A stretch of 29,308 nt of DNA from Baffinella frigidus (GCA_026770585.1 MU646815.1:171257-200564), one strand, 5' to 3'; positions 27,001 through 29,250 are shown, counted from the stretch's first letter. The notes: generated from the sequence alone by a model not told the origin. Made by a program: numbers and translations.

Positions 27001-29250
27001 GGATTCAGTGCCCATATGGGCACTGAATCCCCCACAACCACACGAGGCTACCTATGCGAATAGAATAAATGTCGATTGTAAACGTGTGCAGTAATTTTCA
27101 GATGAAAAGCAGCGACTTTACACAAGTCGCGCCGCTCAGCGGCGCGACACGTGACCATTTCCCCCCACAAAACCCTAAAACTCCCTTTTATTCTGTTCGA
27201 ATAGGTAGCCTCGTGTGGAAGTTGGACATGACTCGTACTATTTTTTGAATTTGTACCCGAATTAAAAAGATCCGTTTGCCCCCTCGCTATCCGAGCAAGG
27301 TTAGGGTTTGGGGTGCAGGTTAGGGTTCATGGATTGGGGGTTAGGTTAGGGTTTAGGGTATAGGGTATAAGGTTTGGGGTTTAGGGTTTCAGGTTCATGG
27401 CTTAGGGTGTAGGGTTCAGGGTGTAGGGTGTAGGGTGTAGGGTGTAGGGTGTAGGGTGTAGGGTGTAGGGTGTAGTAGGGTGTAAAGTGTAGGGTGTAGG
27501 GTGTAGGGTGTAGGGTGTAGCGTACCTCCTGGGGGTCTGTCCGACCGCGGACCCTTTCTGGTGGTGACCCAAGTTGTTTTCCAACAGGGCACACCGTGTT
27601 TTTCAATGGTGGCAACTTTTGACAAATGTGGCCACATTGGTTTTTCCATGTTGACGATGCCGATAGCTAAACCACTCGAGGCTGGAAATGTGACTATTTC
27701 AAAACAGGGATTCTTTTACAAGTGAAGAAAAAAAAGTAGGTGTAGTAATGTTCACACAAATAGGGGCGTTTGGTCACGTATCTGACAGAAATATGTCAGA
27801 TACGTGACCAAGCCTGCCCGTGACTGGTACTAAATTGAACAACCCCGCATTTAAAATACTCCCTCTTCCAGCCTCGAGTGGAACGGCGTCTCTAAACCCA
27901 AAACCCCGAAACCTTCTAAACCCTAAACCCCTAAACCCTGACCCCCTAAACTTCTAAACCCTAAACCCCTATACTCCTCGAAACCCTGAACCCCTAAACT
28001 TCTAAACCCTAAACCCTAAACTCTGAACCCTAATGAAAGGTGATAGTGGATCCATCGGCCGTGGCCCAGGACAAAGGTGGCCACTTTTGACAAAGATGGC
28101 CACATTGGTTTGATCGTGGCTACATTTTTTTTTCAAAACGTGGCAAAAGTTGACGATACCGACAGCTGAGACGAAGGCGTCTGACAGGAGATCCCGTTGA
28201 TCTCGTCTATTTCCCTCAAGTGGCCAGTAGGCGCATACGCCCTACCGTAGGGCCCTAGGACCTGCCTAGGACCTCTTCGTGGTCAATTTTGACCGGCTGG
28301 CCACTTAAGGGATAGTCTATCGAACCCTCTAAACCCCAACCCCTGGAAGGTGATGGTGGACCCGGCCACTCGAGGCTAGAAATGGGACCATTTCAAAACA
28401 GGGATTCTTTTACAAGTGAAGAAAAAACAAGATATGTGTAGTAAATTTCACACAAATAGGGGCGTTTGGTCACGTATCTGGGGTCACGTATCTGGGGTTG
28501 ACCCCAGATACGTGACCAAATCCGCCCGTGACTGGTACTAAATTTAACAACCCCACATTTAAAATACTCCCTCTTTCAGCCTCGAGTGGGGACCCGGCGC
28601 GGTGCTCCTGGGCCGGGCCGCCCAGGATAAATGTGGCCACTTTTGACGAATGTGGCCTCTTTTGTTCGAACCCCTACCACACGGTGGCCTACGGACCCTT
28701 CATCTAACGTCAACTTGCCTGAAGACAATTAAGTTTACGAATTTTTTTAGTTAGGGTCCTGATTAAGCTTCGTCCAACTCCTATGAGCACATAGGGACCC
28801 TAAAACCAAAACCCAAATGGAAGGTGATGGTGGACCCGGCGCGCTGCTCCTGTCAGGACAAATGTGGCCACTTTTGACGATAACTGTGGCCACATTTGTT
28901 CGAACCCCTACCACACGGTGGACTACGAACCTTTCATCAAAAGTCAACCTGCCTTGATGCAATGAAATTTCAGGATTTTCTGGCGCAGTTTGTCCATATA
29001 GTCTGTCGAACCTCTCAACCCCAACCCCTGCAAGGTGATGGTGGACCCTGCGTGCTGCTCCTGCCAGGACAAACGTGGCCACTTTTGACAAATGTGGCCA
29101 GTCGCAAATGTGGCCAGTCAGGGCCCTTAACCTTGGTCCAACTCCTCTGAGCACATAGGGACCCTGAAGCCCAACCCCCAATGGTAGGTGATGGTGGACC
29201 CGGCGCGCTGCTCCTGGGCCGTGGCCCAGACTCTCACAGACCCCCATGAG
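9184..29250 (+). CDS. XPNPEP1: Xaa-Pro aminopeptidase (aminopeptidase P), partial gene of 13 exons
   Basis: Span of a plus-strand gene; the exons are listed separately. Aminopeptidase P removes the N-terminal residue from peptides with proline in second position. The cytosolic eukaryotic form has two creatinase-like N-terminal domains and a C-terminal metal-binding M24 pita-bread domain. The visible 858 nt (286 codons) are colinear with the family: [156 protein letters not shown]. Eleven of twelve introns are phase 0. The metal ligands and catalytic domain lie beyond 29308. The first codons are unresolved. Function is inferred from the family. Confidence 0.93.
9276..9406. mobile_element. foldback element with CCCTCTGACGTCAA arms
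   Basis: GCCCTCTGACGTCAA pairs with TTGACGTCAGAGGGGGC. About 130 bp, starting 11 bp after exon A. Non-coding. Confidence 0.8.
9624..9791. mobile_element. CCACCAACCCT foldback element, copy 2
   Basis: CCACCAGCCCTCACGGTTTG at the left pairs with AAACCGTGAGGGTTGGTGG at the right, flanked by AT on both sides. The long arms include GGGCAAAT; the centre differs from copy 1. Confidence 0.93.
9808..9979. mobile_element. TAGAGCGTTTGCGG foldback element, copy 1
   Basis: Ends TAGAGCGTTTCCGGTAATTG and CAATTACCGCAAACGCTCTA. The inner arms are CCGGTTTTCCGG repeats; the centre is TGTCCATTTAAAATGTTTTA. TA at each end suggests mariner-like TA insertion. Related copies are at 11934, 22983 and 23497. Confidence 0.92.
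10048..10167. mobile_element. GGCTCAAATAGTG foldback element, copy 1 (damaged)
   Basis: GTGGCTCAAATAGTGCTCTGG pairs with CCAGAGCTCTATTTGAGCC. The right end GGCTAGTGG is kept; the left CCACTAGCC end is lost. The intact copy is at 20701-20841. Confidence 0.85.
10220..10345. repeat. short tandem repeat with CCTTACCGCATGGGAGCAG units
   Basis: Four to five imperfect units containing TTACCGCATGGGA with spacing of roughly 25-45 bp, between the damaged foldback and the telomere-like array of intron A. Confidence 0.8.
10420..10605. repeat. CCCTAAA telomere-type array around exon B
   Basis: CCCTAAA/CCCTGAA units occupy both sides of exon B (10473-10511). The donor of exon B is the first base of the array (gtaaaccctaaa). 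Orientation is C-rich on the sense strand. Confidence 0.95.
10473..10511 (+). CDS. XPNPEP1: aminopeptidase P exon B (39 nt)
   Basis: Thirteen codons, [13 protein letters not shown], colinear with SEYIAPCDCRRAF of the family. The acceptor is accctatacag and the donor gtaaac. Phase 0 on both sides. The exon lies inside a telomere-type array. Confidence 0.92.
10606..11028. other. intron B sequence, partly inverted repeat
   Basis: GTCGAAATGGG..GAATCGAGGTCAGGTCAG (10760-10800) pairs loosely with CTGACCTGACCTCGATT..CCCATTTCGAC (10917-10960), giving a foldback of about 200 bp. No exon recognised. Confidence 0.65.
11029..11174. mobile_element. TGCACTGCCAGG foldback element, copy 1
   Basis: CACTGCCAGGCCGGAG..TTTTGTAAAAGTCAA pairs with TTGACTTATACAAAAACTCCGCCCTGGCAGTG. 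A second copy is nested at 17029-17175, and a partial one lies near 18636-18690. Confidence 0.85.
11330..11575. repeat. inverted repeat whose arms enclose exon C
   Basis: GCCTTATCCACACAAGATCT..GACTTAAGG at the left pairs with CTTAAGTC..AGATCTGGTGTGGATAAGGC at the right. Inner arms GATGTCAAAAGTGGA (11389-11403) and TCCACTTTTGACATG (11480-11494) also pair. The right inner arm starts at the donor of exon C. Confidence 0.85.
11431..11478 (+). CDS. XPNPEP1: aminopeptidase P exon C
   Basis: Sixteen codons, [16 protein letters not shown], matching VSGFDGSAGTAIITEE of domain I. The acceptor is gtgggcag and the donor gtccac. Phase 0. The exon sits in the loop of a 246-bp inverted repeat, so the pre-mRNA could fold around it. 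Confidence 0.94.
11568..11756 (+). pseudogene. two copies of the 3' edge of exon C
   Basis: At 11731-11756, CAGTAGATCTAGTGGTCTCA with GCGAAG and donor gtgcg is a diverged TAVISAK end. At 11568-11576 only TCAGCGAAG plus gtgc remains. Both are downstream of the intact exon. Confidence 0.6.
11934..12110. mobile_element. TAGAGCGTTTGCGG foldback element, copy 2
   Basis: Complete, 177 bp, ends TAGAGCGTTTGCGGTAATTG/CAATTACCGCAAACGCTCTA. It interrupts a minisatellite whose other units read GTATTTGTTAAGGG(A/T)GTA with GCGCCGACC following. The empty unit has one TA, confirming TA target duplication. Confidence 0.93.
12181..12285. mobile_element. TATCCCTTAAGTGGC foldback element, copy 1
   Basis: TATCCCTTAAGTGGC at the left and CACTCAAGGGATA at the right, with GGTCAAATTTGACC and CCTAGGCAGGTCCTAGG inside. 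Other copies are at 20372-20475 and 28208-28314. Confidence 0.85.
12410..13060. repeat. CCCTAAA telomere-like array around exon D
   Basis: CCCTAAA with CCCCAAA, CCCTAAC and CACCCCA variants on both sides of exon D, C-rich on the sense strand. No other gene content. Confidence 0.95.
12546..12584 (+). CDS. XPNPEP1: aminopeptidase P exon D (39 nt)
   Basis: Thirteen codons, [22 protein letters not shown] is a hallmark of the first creatinase-like domain of aminopeptidase P. The acceptor is ctaaactgcag and the donor gtctcc. Phase 0. Confidence 0.95.
13123..13152 (+). pseudogene. degenerate copy of the 3' part of exon E
   Basis: Reads [10 protein letters not shown] followed by donor gtcccg; the intact exon reads [10 protein letters not shown]. 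It lies upstream of the intact exon, an exception to the polarity rule. Replacement of the conserved Trp argues that it is not used. Confidence 0.88.
13288..13450. mobile_element. CCACACAGCGGGCTACGAAGG foldback element, near-complete
   Basis: Starts CCACACAGCGGGCTACGAAG and ends GGAGTCCGCTGTGTGG, with GCCTACCGTAGGGTCGTAGG inside. 163 bp. Confidence 0.9.
13490..13534 (+). CDS. XPNPEP1: aminopeptidase P exon E
   Basis: Fifteen codons, [15 protein letters not shown], aligned with AAKQMDSNWTLMKM. The acceptor is ccctcaacag and the donor gtaacc. Both flanking introns begin or end in CCCTAAA repeats. Confidence 0.92.
13759..13803. other. assembly gap of 45 N
   Basis: Run of undetermined bases inside the CCCCAAA array between exons E and F. 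Its true length is unknown. Confidence 0.99.
13905..13964 (+). CDS. XPNPEP1: aminopeptidase P exon F
   Basis: Twenty codons, [20 protein letters not shown], corresponding to TPTQEDWLVSVLPEGSR at the end of domain I. The acceptor is gaaacccaag and the donor gtctgg. The loop before VPRQ is about four residues shorter than usual, so a micro-exon could be hidden in the gapped intron. Confidence 0.85.
14061..14094 (+). pseudogene. copy of the 3' part of exon F
   Basis: Repeats [10 protein letters not shown] with an extra C before the AAG|gtcgtg donor, which breaks the frame. The intervening 13965-14060 holds repeated CGTGTGTCCAA..CACCC..GGTAGTGAAC units, also duplicated downstream to 14150. Confidence 0.88.
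14171..14305. mobile_element. CCACTTAGCAGC-type foldback element, copy 1
   Basis: Left end TCACTGGCGACCGAGGACC, right end GGTGGCTGCTAAGTGG. The interior TGAAATTCCGGTTAGGTT and ATTCTAGTAC is shared with 24171-24309. Confidence 0.75.
14350..14514. mobile_element. foldback element, TTCATCCCGTCAGGTATTTG arms
   Basis: Near-perfect 50-bp arms: TTCATCCCGTCAGGTATTTG pairs with CAAATACCTGACGGGATGAA, and CGAAATTTACTACACG pairs with CGTGCAGTAAATTTTG. Non-coding. Confidence 0.92.
14515..14800. repeat. CCACGAATCCAACAATT dispersed short repeat
   Basis: Motif GTACCACGCATCCAACAA and variants recur at 14521-14560, 14715-14790, 14960-15000 and 15475-15550. Between them a hairpin (14565-14710) contains GAAAATTACTACACA and TGTAGTAACTTTC. 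Confidence 0.85.
14801..14960. mobile_element. TAGGGTAACGGCC foldback element, copy 1
   Basis: 160 bp, nearly all paired. It contains CCTCCTACCGTAGGCCGAG and TCGGCCTGCGGTAGGAGG around GGTCCTAGGATCC. Copy 2 is at 24389-24548. TA lies at each end. Confidence 0.95.
15045..15435. mobile_element. composite inverted repeat with AGCCATGCTTCC arms
   Basis: AGCCATGCTTCCTTTCGGAT at 15045 pairs with 15341-15376, and GGGGGGCCTGAATGTGATCC occurs twice. An internal CTACCGTAGGGTCCTGGG hairpin lies at 15220-15300. The right end (GTGGGAGTTAAAAGAACC) recurs inverted at 26845. Confidence 0.8.
15458..15473 (+). pseudogene. copy of the 5' edge of exon G
   Basis: tcccag followed by GTGGCGGTAGATGCGT, identical to the start of exon G, then the CCAACAATTCG repeat. 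It lies upstream of the intact exon. Confidence 0.88.
15621..15767 (+). CDS. XPNPEP1: aminopeptidase P exon G, largest exon
   Basis: 147 nt, 49 codons: [49 protein letters not shown]. It covers the start of domain II (VGVDPLIIP and GHHLIPVKENLVDKIWTDRP in the family). The acceptor is acttccag; the donor gtgagt is the strongest in the gene. At least six fragments of this exon lie in the two neighbouring introns. Confidence 0.96.
15816..15968. mobile_element. foldback element, GAAGCGTCCAGCCCTGA arms
   Basis: GAAGCGTCCAGCCCTGA pairs with TCAGGGCTGGACGCTTC, and CGGATCAAATCGCCTCTAC pairs with GTAGAGGCGATTTGATCCG. Its right end lies directly before a copied exon G edge. Confidence 0.92.
15980..16012 (+). 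pseudogene. exon G 3'-edge copy 1
   Basis: TGGACGGACCAGTCTTCCCC and on to CGAAA with donor gtgagc: a diverged [11 protein letters not shown]. Confidence 0.88.
16106..16367 (+). pseudogene. exon G 3'-half copy 2, split by a foldback element
   Basis: Left piece 16106-16140 reads [11 protein letters not shown]; right piece 16333-16367 reads [11 protein letters not shown] with donor gtgagc. Between them sits the hairpin at 16152-16325. It is therefore an exon copy interrupted after duplication. A 24-bp end of the CCACACAGCGGGC element abuts its left side. Confidence 0.9.
16152..16325. mobile_element. near-perfect hairpin, CGAAACTTCGAACTTTGAGG arms
   Basis: Two arms of about 82 bp around GACTAATTTGGTTTTTAGTC, nearly identical. 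It contains CCTACCGTAGGAAGTAG. The arms have hardly diverged, so it is recent or is kept uniform by gene conversion. Confidence 0.95.
16490..16740 (+). pseudogene. further exon G fragments
   Basis: 16549-16582 copies [11 protein letters not shown] (with AAG to CAG); 16653-16671 copies WTDQPS; 16686-16740 copies [18 protein letters not shown] with donor gtgagc. The first is preceded by a double CCACACAGCGGGCTACG end (16496-16546), like the fragment at 16106, showing duplication of the whole junction. Confidence 0.85.
16850..16935. mobile_element. right end of a TAGAGCG element with CGGTTCAGATCCCTATTA units
   Basis: Three CGGTTCAGATCCCTATTA units and the terminus GTAAACGCTCTA. It matches the left end seen at 23497, which carries the same 22-bp tandem repeats. 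Confidence 0.75.
16961..17243. mobile_element. CCACTTAGCAGG element containing a nested element
   Basis: Ends CCACTTAGCAGGCAC and GTGCCTGCTAAGTGG; inner arms CGGGAAACGGTCCA and GGGGCGAAACGGTCCA are arranged as remnants. The TGCACTGCCAGG element at 17029-17175 is nested inside. Confidence 0.8.
17029..17175. mobile_element. TGCACTGCCAGG foldback element, copy 2 (nested)
   Basis: TTGCACTGCCAGGGCGGAG pairs with CCGGCCTGGCAATGCA. It shares AACGAGGTACC, AAGTTGACA and CACAAAATTTG-type blocks with 11029-11174. Confidence 0.88.
17244..17419. mobile_element. TAGAGCGCTGTGCAGAG foldback element, copy 1
   Basis: Ends TAGAGCGCTGTGCAGAGAAG and CTTCTCTGCACAGCGCTCTA, with AATTGGAGCCATTTTGTC inner arms. It directly abuts the preceding element. 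Copy 2 is at 24986-25160. Confidence 0.95.
17502..17705. repeat. AACCATAAACCATA / CCCTAAA array
   Basis: ACCATAA heptamers pass into CCCTAAA and CCCCAAA immediately before the exon H acceptor. C-rich on the sense strand. Confidence 0.92.
17711..17752 (+). CDS. XPNPEP1: aminopeptidase P exon H
   Basis: Fourteen codons, [14 protein letters not shown], matching the PVFVHPLKYAG-type linker before the second helix of domain II. The acceptor is ccttgaacag and the donor gtgtgc. Phase 0. Several edge copies follow. Confidence 0.85.
18095..18180. repeat. 86-bp segment shared in inverted form with 23112-23195
   Basis: TTAACAGAGGTTCCACTTTT, GCTTTGAGACGTTCCACTCT and CGGTGGGCCGC recur on the other strand inside the foldback element at 22983-23247. 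Confidence 0.85.
18285..18440. mobile_element. AACAAGCCACTTTTGGCGTG foldback element, copy 1
   Basis: CAGGAAAACAAGCCACTT pairs with AAGTGGCTTGTTTTC, followed by CTTTAGAAAACAGTATTTT and TATCGATTGCGGAGATAAAC. Copies are at 18893-19046 and, inverted, at 21133-21270. Confidence 0.92.
18499..18561 (+). mobile_element. tandemly repeated end of the CCACACGAGGCTACC element
   Basis: CCACACGAGGCT, then three units of AGGCTACCTATGCGAACAG, then directly the exon H copy at 18562. Only the left terminus of the element family is present, repeated in tandem. Confidence 0.9.
18617..18760. other. mosaic intron H sequence
   Basis: Short TTTAGGG run, a fragment of the TGCACTGCCAGG element (CAACTTAGAAACGAGGTACC), and another GGAGCCCCACTCTAACTAG with GGCCCCAGTTTTGGACC unit. 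No exon. Confidence 0.75.
18893..19046. mobile_element. AACAAGCCACTTTTGGCGTG foldback element, copy 2
   Basis: Shares the full structure and the 3' tail TTGCGGAGATAAACTCGTGC with copy 1, slightly truncated in the second arm. Confidence 0.92.
19065..19200. repeat. TTTAGGG/TTTACGG array, G-rich on the sense strand
   Basis: TTTACGG and TTTAGGG heptamers. This is one of the arrays in the aminopeptidase gene with reversed polarity relative to 10.4-17.7 kb. Confidence 0.92.
19300..19428. repeat. CACACACGCTTCGTGAC minisatellite, block 1
   Basis: Units of about 20 bp with core ACACACGC(T/C)TCGTGAC. Block 2 (19719-19855) lies on the other side of the first exon I copy. Confidence 0.9.
19429..19638. 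mobile_element. CCACTCGAGGCT foldback element, copy 3 (reversed)
   Basis: Complete, flanked by TG on both sides. The related unfilled junction at 19846-19867 reads ACACATGCGACTCC, so a 2-bp duplication is supported. It inserted about 17 bp before an exon I copy. Confidence 0.94.
19656..19718 (+). pseudogene. copy of the 5' two thirds of exon I
   Basis: aaaacag followed by [20 protein letters not shown] and S, then broken off into the CACACACG minisatellite. No donor. It is upstream of the intact exon. Confidence 0.94.
19719..19855. repeat. CACACACGCCTCGTGACAT minisatellite, block 2
   Basis: About seven degenerate 20-bp units, ending just before the exon I acceptor. Minus-strand ORFs of Cys-His-Val composition here are artefacts. 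Confidence 0.92.
19868..19942 (+). CDS. XPNPEP1: aminopeptidase P exon I
   Basis: Twenty-five codons: [20 protein letters not shown] then SSLDD. It aligns with DKVADLRLKMAERNVMWFVVTALDE. Of four copies in this region only this one has both an acceptor (ccaaacag) and a good donor (gtcagt), and it joins exon J in phase 0 to make SLDD|IAWLL. Confidence 0.94.
20090..20131 (+). pseudogene. copy of the 3' half of exon I
   Basis: [14 protein letters not shown] followed by gtctcc. The amino acid sequence is unchanged. Downstream of the intact exon. Confidence 0.93.
20323..20350 (+). pseudogene. second copy of the 3' edge of exon I
   Basis: GLVVSSLDD with GATGAC instead of GACGAC, followed by atccgt, so the donor is lost. 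Confidence 0.9.
20372..20475. mobile_element. TATCCCTTAAGTGGC foldback element, copy 2
   Basis: TATCCCTTAAGTGGCG and CGCCACTTAAGAGATA. The interior is GGCAGGTCCTAGGGCCCTAC with CGTAGGGCG. Confidence 0.93.
20701..20841. mobile_element. CCACTAGCC / GGCTCAAATAGTG foldback element, complete
   Basis: Ends CCACTAGCCA and TGGCTAGTGG, flanked by GA on both sides. The long inner arms are built on TTACCTTGGATCGGGGTC. 141 bp. Confidence 0.94.
20951..21090. mobile_element. TTATCCGGGGAAACCT foldback element, copy 2
   Basis: Better preserved than 7051-7190: arms of about 60 bp including TTTCATTTGATGGCAACG and AAAATTACTACACAA. Confidence 0.95.
21133..21270. mobile_element. AACAAGCCACTTTTGGCGTG foldback element, copy 3 (inverted)
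   Basis: Begins TTTATCTCCGCAATCGATAT, which is the tail of copies 1 and 2 on the other strand, followed by both arms. Confidence 0.94.
21430..21545. mobile_element. GGGCTCTT...AATACCCC foldback element, copy 2
   Basis: Shares GGGGTATTCCAGG, GCGTTCTTGGAGCCGTTT and TTGACTTTTGAAATACCCC with 4908-5041. The flanking 21300-21429 is AT-rich and has nothing recognised. Confidence 0.85.
21631..21745 (+). pseudogene. degenerate copy 1 of exon J 5' part
   Basis: ccag followed by IAWLRNIHA and a stop; after about 36 bp of unrelated sequence the text resumes [10 protein letters not shown]. Inactivated by the stop. Confidence 0.88.
21750..22120. repeat. CAGATCTGACGAGAT minisatellite
   Basis: Imperfect 15-16-bp units with CGAGAT(C/T)(T/C) core, on both sides of exon J copy 2. 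It ends at the acceptor of the intact exon J. Confidence 0.92.
21921..21983 (+). pseudogene. copy 2 of exon J 5' half
   Basis: cctcag followed by [19 protein letters not shown] then PY and an immediate TGA. Nearly identical to the intact exon, so its acceptor may still compete. Confidence 0.94.
22128..22248 (+). CDS. XPNPEP1: aminopeptidase P exon J
   Basis: 121 nt: [40 protein letters not shown] plus G. It is strongly conserved with [24 protein letters not shown] of domain II. The acceptor is gcacctcag and the donor gtgatt; phase 1, completed by AG of exon K to Glu. It is the third and only complete copy. Confidence 0.96.
22253..22400. repeat. imperfect foldback after exon J
   Basis: GGTCGGGTCGGGCGGAAAT pairs loosely with AATTTGCCCACCCGACCC. 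It begins at the exon J donor. Confidence 0.6.
22748..22894. mobile_element. foldback element, GCGGGACGACTCAATTTAAA arms
   Basis: GCGGGACGACTCAATTTAAACCG pairs with CGGTTTAAATTGAGTCGTCCCGC, and TTTTGCTATCTT pairs with AAGATAGCATAA. TTTTGCTATCTTATGGGTC units recur at 23310-23432. Confidence 0.93.
22983..23247. mobile_element. TAGAGCGTTTGCGG foldback element, copy 3 with insert
   Basis: Left end TACAGCGTTTGCGGTAATTG, right end CAATTACCGCAAACGCTCTA. The centre carries an extra segment (23112-23195) shared with intron H. Confidence 0.9.
23310..23432. repeat. 21-bp tandem repeat, TTTTGCTATCTTATGGGTC
   Basis: Five to six nearly identical units without spacers. The unit derives from the interior of the hairpin at 22748-22894. 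Confidence 0.95.
23497..23764. repeat. TAGAGCG element end with alternating 22-bp tandem repeat
   Basis: Starts TAGAGCGTTTGCGGTAATTG, then ten CGG(T/G)TCAGATCCCTATTA-type units. From unit 4 they alternate CGGTTC and CGGGTC, a 44-bp higher-order dimer. Confidence 0.93.
23978..24093. repeat. AT/GT microsatellite
   Basis: (TA)n, then (TG)n, then TA-rich, in intron J. Tyr-Ile and Thr-His ORFs across it are artefacts. Confidence 0.97.
24171..24309. mobile_element. CCACTTAGCAGC foldback element, copy 2
   Basis: CCACTTAGCAGC at the left and GGCTGCTGAGTGG at the right, with CACCTTGAATTCAAGGTG palindrome and TGAAATTCCGGTTAGGTT inside. Confidence 0.85.
24347..24360 (+). pseudogene. exon K 5'-edge copy 2
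   Basis: actcaacag followed by AGGAGGTCTCGGCC, a diverged exon start, upstream of the intact exon. Confidence 0.75.
24389..24548. mobile_element. TAGGGTAACGGCC foldback element, copy 2
   Basis: 160 bp, about 95 percent alike to 14801-14960 by eye. Near-perfect hairpin with CCTACCGTAGG cores, flanked by TA at each end. Confidence 0.96.
24555..24880. mobile_element. fragments of the CCACACAGCGGGC element around exon K
   Basis: 24555-24620 (CCTATGTCCCTACGGATTGC and GTCTGATCGCTGAGGGGT) lies just before exon K. 24812-24880 (CACATAGCGGGCTACCAAGG ... TATCCGTAGG) lies after it. Exon K thus appears embedded between element halves. Confidence 0.8.
24659..24711 (+). CDS. XPNPEP1: aminopeptidase P exon K
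   Basis: 53 nt: completes Glu with the G of exon J and then encodes [17 protein letters not shown], matching VAEHL...GVEVRPY of the family. The acceptor is cccaaaacag. The donor is GC type, CAG|gcaaga, close to the GC-AG consensus. Phase 0 into exon L. Confidence 0.93.
24986..25160. mobile_element. TAGAGCGCTGTGCAGAG foldback element, copy 2
   Basis: Ends TAGAGCGCTGTGCAGAGAAT and CTTCTCTGCACAGCGCTCTA. The interior is the same as 17244-17419. Confidence 0.95.
25190..25503. mobile_element. two head-to-head CCACACAGCGGGC elements
   Basis: 25190-25320 runs forward (TTTCCGTTACCTTATCCG ... TTATTCAATATCCCTTT). 25341-25503 runs in reverse (CCACACAGCAGACGTCGAAG ... TAGCCCGCTGTGTG). Each has GCCTACCGTAGGGTC or its complement. 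Confidence 0.9.
25500..25620. repeat. GGGTGTA heptamer array
   Basis: TAGGGTG units with occasional TATGG, G-rich on the sense strand of the aminopeptidase gene. Confidence 0.95.
25644..25805 (+). repeat. dispersed CGTCAACTTTTGGGG repeat, copy 2, ending at a splice acceptor
   Basis: Same sequence as 5556-5694 (GGTTCAGTTACCGCCCCGG, CAACCGTCTTACTGGGGAG, CGTCAACTTTTGGGG units). Its last bases cttgttcgcag are the acceptor of exon L. Confidence 0.92.
25806..25850 (+). CDS. XPNPEP1: aminopeptidase P exon L
   Basis: Fifteen codons, [15 protein letters not shown], corresponding to SILSELKALCADLSPREK. The acceptor is ttgttcgcag and the donor gtgacc. Phase 0. A partial inverted copy lies at 26075-26107. 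Confidence 0.92.
25885..26063. mobile_element. CCACACGAGGCTACC foldback element, copy 1
   Basis: CCACACGAGGCTACCTATGC and GGGTAGCCTCGTGTGG, flanked by TA on both sides. The interior has GTGTAGTAATTTTCAGATG and ACCGCTCAGCGG. Confidence 0.95.
26075..26107 (-). pseudogene. inverted partial copy of exon L
   Basis: Minus strand reads ggcag followed by GCGAGGATCTCAAGGCTTTG and GCGCCAAAG; GCGATCGGCGAGGATCTC.. is the intact start. This is the only exon copy I see in reverse orientation. It starts 11 bp after a foldback element. Confidence 0.82.
26215..26383. mobile_element. CCACACGAGGCTACC foldback element, copy 2
   Basis: CCACACGAGGCTACCCAGGC and GGGTAGCCTCGTGTGG, flanked by TC on both sides. The centre is CCGACCGCTGAGCGGTCGG. 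Confidence 0.95.
26384..26700. other. intron L sequence, no gene seen
   Basis: Contains TTCCATATAG/TTCCGTATAT direct repeats (26420-26480), a GTAGTAAATTTCAG motif and a broken CCTACCGCAGGGTCCTACG block. No exon recognised. Confidence 0.65.
26703..26841. mobile_element. CCACACGGTGGGCTACGAGGG foldback element, copy 2
   Basis: CCACACGGTGGGCTACGAGG and GTAGTCCACCGTGTGG, with GACCCTGGATTCCAGGGT hairpin and AAGTTGACTTTTGATGAAAG inside. Confidence 0.95.
26965..27294. mobile_element. foldback element GATAGCGAGGGGGCAAA, interrupted by a nested element
   Basis: GATAGCGAGGGGGCAAATGG at the left pairs with CCGTTTGCCCCCTCGCTATC at the right. The CCACACGAGGCTACC element at 27038-27218 sits inside. Left-hand sequence 26845-26940 matches the inverted right end of 15045-15435. 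Confidence 0.88.
27038..27218. mobile_element. CCACACGAGGCTACC foldback element, copy 3 (nested)
   Basis: Flanked by AA on both sides. The interior is almost the same as copy 1, with a CGCCGCTCAGCGGCG centre. Confidence 0.95.
27299..27520. repeat. TTTAGGG and GGGTGTA array
   Basis: Degenerate TTTAGGG (27299-27400), then nearly pure TAGGGTG (27410-27520), G-rich on the sense strand. The opposite-strand Tyr-Thr-Leu-His-Pro ORFs are artefacts. Confidence 0.95.
27672..27881. mobile_element. CCACTCGAGGCT foldback element, copy 4
   Basis: Complete 210 bp, flanked by AA on both sides. The centre is TATCTGACAGAAATATGTCAG. Confidence 0.96.
27890..28035. repeat. CCCTAAA/TTCTAAA array
   Basis: CCCTAAA and CTTCTAAAC units, C-rich on the sense strand, directly before the first exon M copy. 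Confidence 0.93.
28040..28072 (+). pseudogene. exon M copy 1
   Basis: gaaag followed by [11 protein letters not shown]: the start and AVAQ parts of the exon with the RCSW codons deleted. Confidence 0.88.
28208..28314. mobile_element. TATCCCTTAAGTGGC foldback element, copy 3 (inverted)
   Basis: TTTCCCTCAAGTGGCC and GGCCACTTAAGGGATA. The interior matches 12181-12285 on the other strand (GGTCAATTTTGACC). Confidence 0.93.
28350..28616 (+). pseudogene. exon M copy 2, split by a CCACTCGAGGCT element
   Basis: VMVDP at 28350-28365, then the element, then GGACCCGGCGCGGTGCTCCT resuming DPARCSW at 28590-28616. The element duplicated GGACCCGG. Confidence 0.94.
28366..28589. mobile_element. CCACTCGAGGCT foldback element, copy 5
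   Basis: 224 bp, with an internal duplication of GGTCACGTATCTGGGG. The 8-bp sequence GGACCCGG occurs on both sides, and sister exon M copies have it once. The other copies of this family show 2-bp duplications. Confidence 0.96.
28620..28820. other. intron L sequence with repeated GTGGCCACTTTTGAC motif
   Basis: Block AAATGTGGCCACTTTTGACG followed by half of a CCACACGGTGGGC element and CCAACTCCT..GAGCACATAGG. The same order recurs at 28855-29000 and 29070-29165, so exon M copies travel with this block. Confidence 0.85.
28824..28852 (+). pseudogene. exon M copy 3
   Basis: gaag followed by VMVDPARCS then TCAGGACAAATGTGG. 5' part only. Confidence 0.93.
29035..29063 (+). pseudogene. exon M copy 4
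   Basis: gcaag followed by VMVDPACCS then CCAGGACAAACGTGG. 5' part only. Confidence 0.93.
29188..29250 (+). CDS. XPNPEP1: aminopeptidase P exon M
   Basis: Twenty-one codons: [17 protein letters not shown] then DPHE. It aligns with VWVSDKASYAVSETI of domain II and follows KTR of exon L in phase 0. The acceptor is aatggtag and the donor gtacta. It is the last and only complete copy after four truncated ones. The rest of the gene continues beyond the window. Confidence 0.93.

Noticed and set aside
27346-27649. Tyr-Thr-Leu-His-Pro repeat ORFs
   Set aside because: Translation of the GGGTGTA array on the opposite strand; no start context or domain.
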